A stretch of 8,228 nucleotides of DNA from Candidatus Absconditabacterales bacterium (GCA_938010495.1 CALLUT010000027.1:1-8228); one strand, 5' to 3'; positions 1 through 6,183 are shown, counted from the stretch's first letter. Notes: generated from the letters alone by a model not told the origin. Numbers and translations: made by a program.

Positions 1-385
1 CTAATGTATCTGTTGTTCTATAAGTGCCTTCTGGTAAATAACACACACCACCTAAATCTAAAAACGCTTGAATAGCAGCAGTGTCATCCGTAACACCATC
101 ACCTTTAATATTGTAATCATAAGCGTGTTTAGCATAATGACGTCTCATTAATTCATCAATATTATCATGAACATTAATAATAGTTTCTAAATTGTTTGCT
201 ACAGCAACAATAGATGCTAGGTCATCACCTAAAGTATTTAAAATACTTAAGTTAGTGTTTACACTAAGCAAAGCTGTAAGATTATCATAAATCTCATTTA
301 ACTTTGCTAACTGTGTTTTAAAAGTATCGTCAATATATCCTGATGGATTATTGCACTCATTCGCTGAACCAATGATTCCAACCAT
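1..385 (-). CDS. Tailspike / tail appendage protein with pectate-lyase-type beta-helix (N-terminal part only)
   Basis: The reading frame is open from an ATG at 385-383 to the window edge, giving 128 residues of a longer protein. Residues 1-80 hold a mostly helical stem with a repeated pattern (VANNLETIINVHDNIDEL) of the kind found in the virion-anchoring linker of phage tail fibres. From about residue 90 the segments YNIKGDGVTDDTAAIQAFLD and VCYLPEGTYR form the classic opening of the Pectate_lyase_3 / tailspike right-handed beta-helix. In that family this fold binds and often depolymerises host surface polysaccharide. The catalytic part lies outside the window, so the substrate is unknown. 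An AGAGGA ribosome site precedes the start by about 8 nt, and the ATG overlaps the upstream TAA by one base (TAATG), showing translational coupling. It is the last gene of the leftward operon visible here. The tailspike assignment is strong; enzyme activity is inferred. Confidence 0.85.
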   Translation of the reverse strand, partial: MVGIIGSANECNNPSGYIDDTFKTQLAKLNEIYDNLTALLSVNTNLSILNTLGDDLASIVAVANNLETIINVHDNIDELMRRHYAKHAYDYNIKGDGVTDDTAAIQAFLDLGGVCYLPEGTYRTTDTL

Positions 386-1104
386 TAAACAAATCCTCTG
401 TTAGTTAATTTTGAAGTACTATCTTCACTAAATGATGGTTGCACAAAATCACTATCTTTTAAAGACAATAATAGTTCACTGTACATTTGATAATATTTCT
501 GCGCATGTTTAGTAAAACTATCTCCTAGTTTATTTGCATAAAACTTATAAAGAAATAAATATCTTACTAAGTCTTTTATCATATAAGGAAAAGTTAAATA
601 TTGTGTTTCATAGTCAGCATTAATTAAAGGTATATGATTAGCTTGATAAATAACATTAATAAAGTCACTTACATAATCATAATTAGTGTAAAAAAGAGTA
701 TCAAATTCTGGTAAATGTATAGAATTAGTATCACAAGAATTATTAATACTAAATGCATTACCACACTTATCTGTTACTTTTAAAATCTTAATTAAATACG
801 GATAAAATGGTTGCTCTACCGTATCTTGTATATATTTTTCTTCTGTTGAACCAGTATTACTAACTGCATAATCACTTCTTAATGGATAGTATAATTTTTG
901 ATCTATTAACTCAATAGTACAAGCTTTATACAATAAAGGTAACTCTCTATATAACTGATCTAAGGTACTATTAAGAATAGTTATAAAATCAAATAACATA
1001 TCTGTTTTAATATTATAAGTAGCAGTACTATCGTATATAGTACTAAACTCTTTAAAATTTAATAAAGCAGTTTCTTTTATAAACTCACTTAACTGTATAT
1101 TCAT
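385..1104 (-). CDS. Probable virion protein (head-tail adaptor-like), 239 aa
   Basis: I do not recognise a named family with certainty. Residues 36-85 (helix, then LYRELPLLYKACTIELIDQK and LYYPLRSDYA) and residues 168-212 (PYMIKDLVRYLFLYKFYANK, then KYYQMYSELL) resemble the layout of phage adaptor or connector proteins: an N-terminal helix followed by a beta strand, a variable middle, and a C-terminal helical bundle. No signal peptide or membrane segment is seen. It sits between the large terminase (6-nt gap) and the tailspike (1-nt overlap), the place where N4-like phages keep an about 30-kDa virion protein (N4 gp67, from memory). The ribosome site is weak (GGTG about 11 nt upstream), so expression probably relies on coupling to the terminase gene. 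A structural role is inferred from context; an unrelated assembly factor is possible. Confidence 0.55.
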   Translation of the reverse strand: MNIQLSEFIKETALLNFKEFSTIYDSTATYNIKTDMLFDFITILNSTLDQLYRELPLLYKACTIELIDQKLYYPLRSDYAVSNTGSTEEKYIQDTVEQPFYPYLIKILKVTDKCGNAFSINNSCDTNSIHLPEFDTLFYTNYDYVSDFINVIYQANHIPLINADYETQYLTFPYMIKDLVRYLFLYKFYANKLGDSFTKHAQKYYQMYSELLLSLKDSDFVQPSFSEDSTSKLTNRGFV

Positions 1105-1110
1105 ATTTTA

Positions 1111-2712
1111 TTACACCGTATAACTACTAAAACCATCTAATTCATCATCTGATTTTTTAAATCTATCTCCCCAGAAAGATGTATGTTCTTCTCTACTATG
1201 TTCTATAACTTCATCTTTACTTGGTAAAGTAATTCTCATAAACATTAACATAGAAGCAGTATCTAAACAATCATCTTTACCTTTTAGCCCAGTACTTGTA
1301 GCCATTCTAATTTCATTAATGAACTCTTTAATAAGAAACATATGTTTTCTATCTTTAGGAAAATAAACTTTACCAGCACTAAAAGTAGGTACAATAAGAT
1401 TAAACCTAGATAATTTATTTACAATAGGTCTAATACCTACATGAGTTTTTCCTTTTTCTTTTGCTAAAGAAAAGAATATATTTCTTTTAATTTGTTCTTC
1501 TTGTATCCACTGAATAAAAGCACCTTGTTGTCCAGTAATCTCTACACCAACAGACTGTGGTAAATATAACTGGCACATATCAAACAAGTCATTTATGTTC
1601 TTATCCATTGTCTGTCTTTTACAGATACCATCTACTAAAAAATAATCTCCATTATAATTAACAGCCCAGACAGCTATAACACTATAATCAGAACTCTGTT
1701 TATCAGAGGTAGCAAAGTCAGTTGTAATATAAAAATTATAATTATGTTTACGTACAATTAAATCATTATAATTATACCATCTAATATCTTCATCTTGGAT
1801 CAATCTATCTTCACCATTACTAATTCTAAGCATAAGCTCTTGATAAAAAGCAGCTAACTTACCAGCAGCTTTATTCTTCTCATAAGCTTTATTAACAGAT
1901 TCAAATGTAAATCTATCTTCCCAAGCACCATTAAACTCTTCTTTAGCACAAGGAAACTTTTCACAAACAGGATAAACATTTACATGCCATGCACCAGATT
2001 CAACTGCTTCATATAAAACATCTTCTTGATTAAAAGGAGTACCATTAAAGATTACTTTTTTTCTGTTTGGATCAAGAGCATAATCAATCCCTTTATAAAC
2101 AGTATCTTTAATACTTTCCATTGCAGTCTTTGATCTAGCATCATCATCTGAAACTAAATCGTCGAGAATAGCTAACACAGGTCTTTTACCAAAAATCTTA
2201 GTACCACGTAATCCTGTTTTAGCACCAAACAATTTTACACCAAGCCTATGTCCTTCTTTATTTTCAAATTCAAAATATTTTTCTGTAAATTTAGCTTTAG
2301 GCAACCATTCTTGTAAAAACTCACTATTATAATATCTATACTCTAAATTTTTTCTAAGAGAAGCTACACCATTTTCCATAGAATCAGACACATAAATCAT
2401 CCCATCTATTGAACCAAAGCCATCTACTCCCCCAAATACACCAATATAAGGAATAAAATATTCTCCCATTAATGTTGTTTTAGCAGCACCACGGAAACAT
2501 AAATTAGCAATATTTTCTTTACTACCAGCAATTTGATCTAACATTTTTAAATGCATTACTGGTGTTTTATTTGCTTCACCTTCTACACCATTAACCAATT
2601 TAATAAAGTTTACATACTTTAAAGCAAATTCACTCGGCTGATAGTTACCATGATTAAACTCATAATAATTAACTTCATCTAACCATTCATCTACAGTTTT
2701 TTTAATTGGCAT
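1111..2712 (-). CDS. terL: Terminase large subunit (packaging ATPase and nuclease), 533 aa
   Basis: This is the motor and nuclease that cuts concatemeric DNA and pumps it into proheads. Using the start at 2712, the ATPase domain has a Walker A variant at residues 72-80 (CFRGAAKTT, Lys78), a Walker B at 180-185 (LAILDD), and a coupling motif at 223-226 (NGTP). The RNase H-like nuclease follows, with acidic residues at Asp332 (YITTDF), Asp342 (SSDYSVIAVW), Glu391 (GVEITG) and Asp480/481/484 (GKDDCLDTASML). All expected catalytic positions are present, and 533 aa is normal for the family. The ATG at 2712 was chosen over one at 2739 because GAGGA lies 8 nt before it; the longer form would add MSHQMRIII with no ribosome site. 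The gene overlaps the upstream terminase small subunit by 11 nt, as expected for coupled translation. The product is certain; the exact phage lineage is not. Confidence 0.95.
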   Translation of the reverse strand: MPIKKTVDEWLDEVNYYEFNHGNYQPSEFALKYVNFIKLVNGVEGEANKTPVMHLKMLDQIAGSKENIANLCFRGAAKTTLMGEYFIPYIGVFGGVDGFGSIDGMIYVSDSMENGVASLRKNLEYRYYNSEFLQEWLPKAKFTEKYFEFENKEGHRLGVKLFGAKTGLRGTKIFGKRPVLAILDDLVSDDDARSKTAMESIKDTVYKGIDYALDPNRKKVIFNGTPFNQEDVLYEAVESGAWHVNVYPVCEKFPCAKEEFNGAWEDRFTFESVNKAYEKNKAAGKLAAFYQELMLRISNGEDRLIQDEDIRWYNYNDLIVRKHNYNFYITTDFATSDKQSSDYSVIAVWAVNYNGDYFLVDGICKRQTMDKNINDLFDMCQLYLPQSVGVEITGQQGAFIQWIQEEQIKRNIFFSLAKEKGKTHVGIRPIVNKLSRFNLIVPTFSAGKVYFPKDRKHMFLIKEFINEIRMATSTGLKGKDDCLDTASMLMFMRITLPSKDEVIEHSREEHTSFWGDRFKKSDDELDGFSSYTV

Positions 2713-3397
2713 GATTATTATCCTCATCTGGTGTGACATCTACCATAATAGATTGATGAGCAATTTCTTTTGTACTTACACCTTGCTTAATCATTTCACT
2801 TTGTTGTTGAGCCAATAAAGTCATAGTATTTTTTAACTCATTTAAACCACTACTATCTTTAACACCAATATTTAATTCTATTTCTTTTTTCTCTGGCTGC
2901 TTTAAATGTGTAAGAATACTATTAGCAGCATCACATCTAACTTTTTCAGACTTAGCTGTAAGCATTAAGTCAGCTTGAGTATTTAATGCTTTTTGATGTA
3001 AATCAGCATTTAATATCCATGTTGGTGTAAGGGTTTGTTCGAAAATATTATTAACTAATTTATTTTTTCTATAAGCAGAAACAAAACTAGAAATTTCTTT
3101 ATCTGTTAAACCTCTTTGTTTCATATCAAAATATCTCTCAGGAAATGCTCTTTGATATGATTCCTTATTATTAAATCCCATTAAAAGAAAAGTTACAAAT
3201 TTAACAGCATTAAGATAATCGTCTAATTTAAACTTACCTTGCTTTAATATGTTAGTATAACTAATAAAATTTTCTCTAAACTCTTTACATAAATCTTCAT
3301 CAGAGGATAGACTATTTAACTTATCTACAAATTCCTGATCTACTTTAATTTTAGTCTGCGGAGGAATTGAAGCTTGCACTTGTTCCAAAGTTAGCAT
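2702..3397 (-). CDS. terS: Probable terminase small subunit, 231 aa
   Basis: Terminase small subunits bind the packaging site on phage DNA and load the large subunit. The protein is mostly helical. Residues about 60-95 (KFVTFLLMGFNNKESYQRAF, then PERYF) look like the DNA-binding region of this class, in which the phage protein recognises a 'KESYxRAFPER' type helix. Residues about 130-170 (ALNTQADLMLTAKSEKVRCD, then AANSILTHLKQPE) match the 'SEKV..AANSLL.HLK.PE' segment seen in many phage small terminases. The C-terminal 60 residues are polar and Gln/Asp-rich, as is common where this subunit contacts TerL. An AAGGG ribosome site lies 7 nt before the ATG. It directly precedes terL with an 11-nt overlap, which strongly supports the call. 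It is the first gene of the leftward operon, starting 38 nt from a divergent gene. Confidence 0.78.
   Translation of the reverse strand: MLTLEQVQASIPPQTKIKVDQEFVDKLNSLSSDEDLCKEFRENFISYTNILKQGKFKLDDYLNAVKFVTFLLMGFNNKESYQRAFPERYFDMKQRGLTDKEISSFVSAYRKNKLVNNIFEQTLTPTWILNADLHQKALNTQADLMLTAKSEKVRCDAANSILTHLKQPEKKEIELNIGVKDSSGLNELKNTMTLLAQQQSEMIKQGVSTKEIAHQSIMVDVTPDEDNNHAN
2721..2725 (-). promoter_or_regulatory. Ribosome binding site that sets the terL start
   Basis: On the minus strand GAGGA stands 8 nt before the ATG at 2712-2710. It lies inside the last codons of the small-terminase gene. No comparable site precedes the ATG at 2739, so this site favours the shorter 533-aa protein. Confidence 0.75.
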
Positions 3398-3435
3398 TAT
3401 TGTACCCTTATAAAATAAACTAACAACAGAGTAAC
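3398..3435. promoter_or_regulatory. Divergent intergenic junction between late-type and small-gene blocks
   Basis: These 38 nt are the only space between terS (leftward) and the first rightward gene. They carry the AAGGG ribosome site of terS and an AT-rich core (TTATAAAATAA). There is too little room for two complete -35/-10 promoters, so at least one promoter must lie inside a neighbouring coding region, or a phage-specific promoter is used. I could not assign a convincing promoter to either strand. Confidence 0.35.
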
Positions 3436-3753
3436 ATGAATATTACAGATATTACAACATTAGAACTTTTATCTAAAAATCTTGTAAGTAAAATAGCACT
3501 CTATAAAGACTTACAATTTGAACCAGAAATAAAAAATGATCTTTCTATACACGAATCAAATATTACTCGTATTGTCTACGACAACACATACATTAATAAC
3601 AAATTAATTCTGTTTTACAAAAGCTATGAATTAATGTTAGTAACAGCTAACGATGGAAATCTTTACTTAAAGAGAAATAATGATACTATTAAAGCTGTCT
3701 GTAATCGAGATCGTGCAACAGATGAAATAATACAATTACTTAAAGGACTATGA
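3436..3753 (+). CDS. Uncharacterised small phage protein, 105 aa
   Basis: I do not recognise this protein. It is the first rightward gene after the divergent junction. The N-terminal 30 residues are predicted helical (TLELLSKNLVSKIALYKDLQ), followed by several beta-like segments (RIVYDNTYINNKLILFYKSY and LMLVTANDGNLYLKR) and a short C-terminal helix (ATDEIIQLLKGL). There is no signal peptide or membrane segment and only one cysteine, so a small soluble cytoplasmic protein is likely. The ribosome site is weak (AGAG about 6 nt before ATG). The next gene starts 1 nt after its TGA, with that gene's AAAGGA site inside this gene's last codons, so the two are co-translated. It belongs to an apparent early or middle cassette; its function is unknown. 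Confidence 0.7.
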   Translation: MNITDITTLELLSKNLVSKIALYKDLQFEPEIKNDLSIHESNITRIVYDNTYINNKLILFYKSYELMLVTANDGNLYLKRNNDTIKAVCNRDRATDEIIQLLKGL

Positions 3754-3754
3754 T

Positions 3755-4024
3755 ATGTCAATTTCTGTAAAAGATATGGAAGACTTTAATTCTATTGACG
3801 ATTTAGAATTAAACACAGCTTACTTATTCTACGGTGTAGATGAAAGAGGTAATAACTTTTTTAGTACAGGTTTTAAAGACAAAAAAGAAAAATATGACTC
3901 TTGTTGTGGTTCTGAACCATCAAAGAAAAAAGAAGACGATACACCAAAATATCGTATTCGTTTTGATATGGAAGATTGGAACTACTCACTTAAACCAACT
4001 AAATATATTAAATTAGAGGACTAA
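3755..4024 (+). CDS. Uncharacterised small acidic phage protein, 89 aa
   Basis: I do not recognise this protein. It starts acidic (KDMEDFNSIDDLELNTAYLF) and then has a beta-rich centre (YGVDERGNNFFSTGF). A Cys-Cys pair (DSCCGSEP) follows in a charged, Lys/Glu-rich linker (residues 47-64), and the end is a beta-type segment (YRIRFDMEDW, then KYIKLED). A lone CC pair is not enough for a zinc site. The start is supported by AAAGGA placed 7 nt upstream within the previous gene. The following gene begins 3 nt after its TAA with its GAGGA site inside this gene's last codons, so three genes are tightly coupled (3436-4717). The protein is probably soluble and cytoplasmic. Confidence 0.72.
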   Translation: MSISVKDMEDFNSIDDLELNTAYLFYGVDERGNNFFSTGFKDKKEKYDSCCGSEPSKKKEDDTPKYRIRFDMEDWNYSLKPTKYIKLED

Positions 4025-4027
4025 TTA

Positions 4028-4717
4028 ATGTTTGAAATTATTGCACTTAACGCAAAAGACTTAGCAAAATTACCAGTAGAAGAAAGACTAGAAGCAGTAA
4101 AATTACTAGAAGAACTAAAAAATTCTAATTCTAAAACAGAAGAAGAAAAAGCAGAAATTATTAATAAATTTTCTCTCATTATGTCTTCTTTACATGATTC
4201 AATTGAACGTAATAAAAAAGAAAATGAAGATAATTTAAATCCAATTATTAAAGCTATTTTTGAAAATGTTATCAACGATCAATCATGTTCTTGTACTGAA
4301 CCAGATAATATAGAGCCTGTTATTGGTTCATATGTATCAATCAATGATGCCTCTCATAATAAGCCATTTGAAGTTATGGATGTGATTAAACATTACACTT
4401 CAGATGGAGAATATGTACCTTTACTATTATTAGATAATGATGTTCTTTATAATGTTGACGCTGTAAAATATTACGGACCAGCGCACAAAACAGAAGAACA
4501 AGAGCCTGAATTTGAAGAAGAACTTACACCTTCACAAGAATTAGGTCTTATCTTCAAAGCAGCTAGAGAAAATATTAATGAAATTATTTCAGAACATATT
4601 AATACAGTAGATGCGTTGCTAAATGTAAAATATGTACAAGGAATTGCTAACTTTGAATTAGCAGAGACTTGGTTAAGAGAATTTGTTAGAGATAAATTGA
4701 CTGAACCAACTAAATAA
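4028..4717 (+). CDS. Uncharacterised three-part phage protein, 229 aa
   Basis: I do not recognise this protein, but it shows three regions. Residues 10-80 are charged and helical, probably coiled coil (PVEERLEAVKLLEELKNSNS onward). Residues 98-151 are beta-rich and compact (VIGSYVSINDASHNKPFEVM, VPLLLLDNDVLYNVDAVKYY), resembling a small SH3-like barrel. Residues 155-229 begin with a Glu-rich linker (EEQEPEFEEEL) and finish as helices. Two cysteines sit in SCSC at 87-90, before the beta part. GAGGA lies 7 nt before the ATG, inside the end of the preceding gene. It is the last and largest gene of the first three-gene group and is followed by a structured 96-nt gap. An oligomeric scaffold or binding protein would fit, but this is a guess from shape only. 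Confidence 0.72.
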   Translation: MFEIIALNAKDLAKLPVEERLEAVKLLEELKNSNSKTEEEKAEIINKFSLIMSSLHDSIERNKKENEDNLNPIIKAIFENVINDQSCSCTEPDNIEPVIGSYVSINDASHNKPFEVMDVIKHYTSDGEYVPLLLLDNDVLYNVDAVKYYGPAHKTEEQEPEFEEELTPSQELGLIFKAARENINEIISEHINTVDALLNVKYVQGIANFELAETWLREFVRDKLTEPTK

Positions 4718-4733
4718 TAGATACTAAATAAGT

Positions 4734-4761
4734 ACCACTTAGGTGTTAAATCACCACTTAG
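4734..4761 (+). repeat. Two direct copies of ACCACTTAG, 19-nt period
   Basis: ACCACTTAG occurs at 4734-4742 and again at 4753-4761, separated by ten bases (GTGTTAAATC). The first copy also forms TAAGT-ACC-ACTTA, a 5-bp stem with a 3-nt loop (4729-4741), and GGTG/CACC can pair across the spacer. It lies just after the stop of the 229-aa gene and immediately before a terminator-like hairpin. It may be a protein-binding site on DNA or RNA, or a chance duplication. Confidence 0.5.
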
Positions 4762-4797
4762 TTATAGGGATATATTAATTTATATCTCTATAATTTT
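4762..4797 (+). terminator. Terminator-like hairpin directly before the 4814 gene
   Basis: TTATAGGGATATA (4762-4774) pairs with TATATCTCTATAA (4781-4793), a 13-bp stem with one G-U pair and a TTAATT loop, followed at once by TTTT. The stem is AU-rich and the U run is short, so termination may be partial. The AAGGA ribosome site of the next gene begins only 4 nt later (4801), so the hairpin could instead act in mRNA processing or translation control. Confidence 0.55.
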
Positions 4798-4813
4798 ATA
4801 AAGGACAAAATAT

Positions 4814-5119
4814 ATGACAGAAAATAAATCAATACCAATTACAGAAGTATGTGAACCAAAAGGAACTGAAAGATCATTCACTACAGTAGCAGAAATTAAA
4901 AAACATTTAGAACAATATAACGATGATGAGATTGTCAGTATTGTGTGTAATCTCTCTATCTACAGAGATGAAGATAAAACTTGTATTCTTGACTTTGAGT
5001 ATAGAAAAGGACTTATTATATCAAACCAATTTGGTAAAGAAGATGATCCAACAGGTAAAATAATTAATACTAAGTTAAATAATCACATTAAATCATCAGA
5101 GTGTGAACCAACAAAATAA
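4814..5119 (+). CDS. Uncharacterised small phage protein, 101 aa
   Basis: I do not recognise this protein. A short N-terminal stretch containing CEPKGTE is followed by a helix (TVAEIKKHLEQYNDDEIVSI), then beta segments (IVCNLSIYRD, TCILDFEYRKGLIIS) and a polar tail. The N-terminal helix followed by 'DDEIVSIV' and strands recalls small phage proteins that begin with 'LKEHLEQYDDDEIV', a shape I remember only as hypothetical. AAGGA lies 8 nt before the ATG. The C-terminus ends EPTK, as does the 229-aa protein upstream; this may be chance. It follows a terminator-like hairpin and is coupled to the next gene, whose ribosome site overlaps this gene's TAA. The function is unknown. Confidence 0.7.
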   Translation: MTENKSIPITEVCEPKGTERSFTTVAEIKKHLEQYNDDEIVSIVCNLSIYRDEDKTCILDFEYRKGLIISNQFGKEDDPTGKIINTKLNNHIKSSECEPTK

Positions 5120-5121
5120 GG
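5118..5121 (+). promoter_or_regulatory. Ribosome binding site that sets the 5130 start
   Basis: AAGG overlaps the TAA of the preceding gene (5117-5119) and lies 8 nt before the ATG at 5130. This favours the 70-aa product over a GTG start at 5103, which would add nine residues and overlap the upstream gene. Confidence 0.65.
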
Positions 5122-5129
5122 TAAATTCT

Positions 5130-5342
5130 ATGAAAAATAATATGCTACAATCACTTGAAAAATATAAAGAATCTAATGAAACAATTAATGTTACATTAGA
5201 TAATTCTATTAGTTATAAACTATTCCATAATCCATTAAATATGGAACATACTCTTATTATATATAAAAATAATATTAAAGATAAAATGTATAGTGAAAAA
5301 CATTTAGATAAATTTATTGAATTACTAAATGAATCACTGTAG
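5130..5342 (+). CDS. Uncharacterised small phage protein, 70 aa
   Basis: I do not recognise this protein. A helix (MLQSLEKYKESNE) leads into a probable beta sheet (TINVTLDNSISYKLFHN, HTLIIYKNNIKDKM) and ends in a helix (EKHLDKFIELLNESL). That beta-beta-helix plan is similar to the neighbouring small proteins at 3436 and 7958, though no clear sequence match is visible between them. It is basic and AT-rich in codon choice (AAT, AAA, TTA dominate). The ATG at 5130 has AAGG 8 nt upstream. It is the last gene before the strong terminator at 5389-5424, so it ends the transcription unit that includes the 4814 gene. Its stop is TAG, the only one among the complete genes here. Confidence 0.7.
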   Translation: MKNNMLQSLEKYKESNETINVTLDNSISYKLFHNPLNMEHTLIIYKNNIKDKMYSEKHLDKFIELLNESL

Positions 5343-5349
5343 GTTAAAT

Positions 5350-5375
5350 TTACAAGGATAAGGATTTCTTTGTAA
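5350..5375 (+). other. Hairpin in the 3' untranslated region before the terminator
   Basis: TTACAAGGA (5350-5358) pairs with TTCTTTGTAA (5367-5375), 9 bp with one G-U pair, and the loop holds AAGGATT. It stands 13 nt before the terminator stem. It may protect the mRNA 3' end or mark a small RNA; no function is proven. Confidence 0.35.
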
Positions 5376-5388
5376 TATAAGCTTGTAT

Positions 5389-5424
5389 AAACTCTTACTT
5401 ATTTATTTAGGTAAGAGTTTTTTT
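5389..5424 (+). terminator. Strong rho-independent terminator
   Basis: AAACTCTTAC (5389-5398) pairs perfectly with GTAAGAGTTT (5411-5420) and the transcript runs into seven consecutive T (5418-5424). The loop is 12 nt. It ends the 4814/5130 transcription unit 47 nt after the last stop codon. Confidence 0.9.
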
Positions 5425-5634
5425 ATTATTAATATTTACATAAATATAGGTAGTTTAACCTAAAATTTATTTTAATTGTGATTTTTATTAATTAGTAACA
5501 CAAAGCATTACTTAATTTTTTTATGTAAAAATGGATAAATATAGTGTTATAAACCATAATTTATTTTTTTTTAAGACAAATTTATAAAATTAGTGTTTAA
5601 GCCTATAGCTACACATATACTACACAGTAACTAT

Positions 5635-5666
5635 TTATTCTTATCCCCCCCCGTACTAAAGAATAA
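5635..5666. repeat. Inverted repeat with a C8 run in its loop
   Basis: TTATTCTT (5635-5642) and AAGAATAA (5659-5666) are exact reverse complements and enclose a 16-nt loop containing eight consecutive C (5645-5652). C runs of this length are very unlikely by chance in DNA of this composition. The complementary strand carries G8. Confidence 0.6.
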
Positions 5667-5699
5667 TCATATATACTTACCTACCCCTTATAAATACAC

Positions 5700-5714
5700 A
5701 GATGTTACACATCT
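5700..5714. promoter_or_regulatory. 6-bp stem, 3-nt loop hairpin upstream of the 5762 gene
   Basis: AGATGT-TAC-ACATCT forms a perfect 6-bp stem with a 3-nt loop, 47 nt before the ATG at 5762. Its size recalls the hairpin promoters used by the N4 virion RNA polymerase (5-7 bp stems, 3-nt loops). In N4 a purine at the loop centre of the template strand is expected, and here that base is T for rightward transcription, which weakens the parallel. Confidence 0.3.
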
Positions 5715-5761
5715 TCTCGCTAACGCTCGTAATGACATAAAATTATTATAAGGAAATCATT

Positions 5762-6091
5762 ATGTTAGGATTAGCTAAAGCAGTCAAATCAGTATTCACA
5801 GCAGCAACTCATACTGCAAATACAGTAGGTGATCTAGTATCAGGAGCAAACAAATCAGTTGATATACTTAACATGCATATCACTAAAACTCATGCTAAAG
5901 CACAAGAGAAAATCAATAAACAATTCAAATTAGAGCTTACTCAAGAACTAGATGAAATTGATTTAGAACTTGCAGAAGTTGATTACAACAGATCAATAAC
6001 TTTAAACAACCTAAAGAATGAAGCTAAAGCTTCTTTCGAGAAATCTCTTAAAGAAAGAGAAAATATCGAATGGGATTTATCTAAAAGATGA
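5762..6091 (+). CDS. Uncharacterised coiled-coil phage protein, 109 aa
   Basis: I do not recognise this protein. Residues 1-35 are Ala/Val/Thr-rich and helical (LAKAVKSVFTAATHTANTVG), probably amphipathic rather than a signal peptide because no cleavage site is seen. Residues 40-107 are strongly charged, a likely coiled coil (ELTQELDEIDLELAEVDYNR, then NLKNEAKASFEKSLKERENI). The ATG has AAGGA 7 nt upstream. Codon choice is richer in ATC, AAC and GCA than in neighbouring genes, which suggests high expression. It stands alone between the long leader and two small hairpins, followed after 92 nt by the 145-aa gene with the same codon style. A small abundant structural or DNA-associated protein would fit; this is inferred from composition only. 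Confidence 0.75.
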   Translation: MLGLAKAVKSVFTAATHTANTVGDLVSGANKSVDILNMHITKTHAKAQEKINKQFKLELTQELDEIDLELAEVDYNRSITLNNLKNEAKASFEKSLKERENIEWDLSKR

Positions 6092-6098
6092 ATCTCAA

Positions 6099-6118
6099 AG
6101 ACAGGGTAAAACCTGTCT
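6099..6118 (+). other. Hairpin after the 5762 gene
   Basis: AGACAGG (6099-6105) pairs with CCTGTCT (6112-6118), a 7-bp stem with 4 G-C pairs and loop GTAAAA, starting 7 nt after the TGA. It is followed by TAATTTAAC rather than a T run, so it is a weak terminator at best. An RNA-processing or 3'-end stabilising role is possible. Confidence 0.45.
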
Positions 6119-6128
6119 AATTTAACAA

Positions 6129-6144
6129 GATAGTATTTACTATC
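6129..6144 (+). other. Second hairpin in the 5762-6184 gap
   Basis: GATAGT (6129-6134) pairs with ACTATC (6139-6144) across a 4-nt loop ATTT, ten bases after the previous hairpin. The pair of hairpins sits 39 nt before the ATG of the 6184 gene. It may be part of a promoter or leader structure; there is no direct evidence. Confidence 0.35.
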
Positions 6145-6183
6145 ATTCAATTACTAACACTCATAAATATATAGGAGTTCACT

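Larger units (their letters stand above)
5425..5761. other. Gene-free 337-nt stretch, AT-rich leader region of the 5762 gene
   Basis: No credible gene is present on either strand. The sequence is low-complexity and AT-rich, with a T9 run (5564-5572), a short inverted repeat TAGGT/ACCTA (5447-5462), the C8 hairpin (5635-5666), a TATAAATA at 5689-5696, the 3-nt-loop hairpin (5700-5714), and AAGGA at 5750-5754 serving the next gene. It follows a strong terminator, so a promoter for the 5762 gene must lie here. I cannot pick it out with confidence; a replication or packaging role is equally open. Confidence 0.6.

Noticed and set aside
2710..2739. Longer start for the large terminase at 2739
   Set aside because: The ATG at 2712 has GAGGA 8 nt upstream; the 2739 start has none and deepens the overlap with the small-terminase gene.
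4021..4275. Minus-strand 84-codon frame
   Set aside because: It lies wholly opposite the well-supported 229-aa gene, has a Ser/Phe-rich low-complexity translation, and no ribosome site: a shadow frame.
5103..5129. GTG start for the 70-aa protein
   Set aside because: It overlaps the preceding gene with no ribosome site, whereas ATG 5130 has AAGG at the right distance.
5531..5587. 18-codon frame MDKYSVINHN... in the gene-free stretch
   Set aside because: No ribosome site, a T9 run inside, and length expected by chance in AT-rich DNA.
5689..5696. TATAAATA, identical to the T4 late promoter consensus
   Set aside because: In DNA this AT-rich several copies or near-copies are expected by chance, and near-copies occur elsewhere (5437, 5534, 6162). 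No T4-type late regulator is visible in the window.
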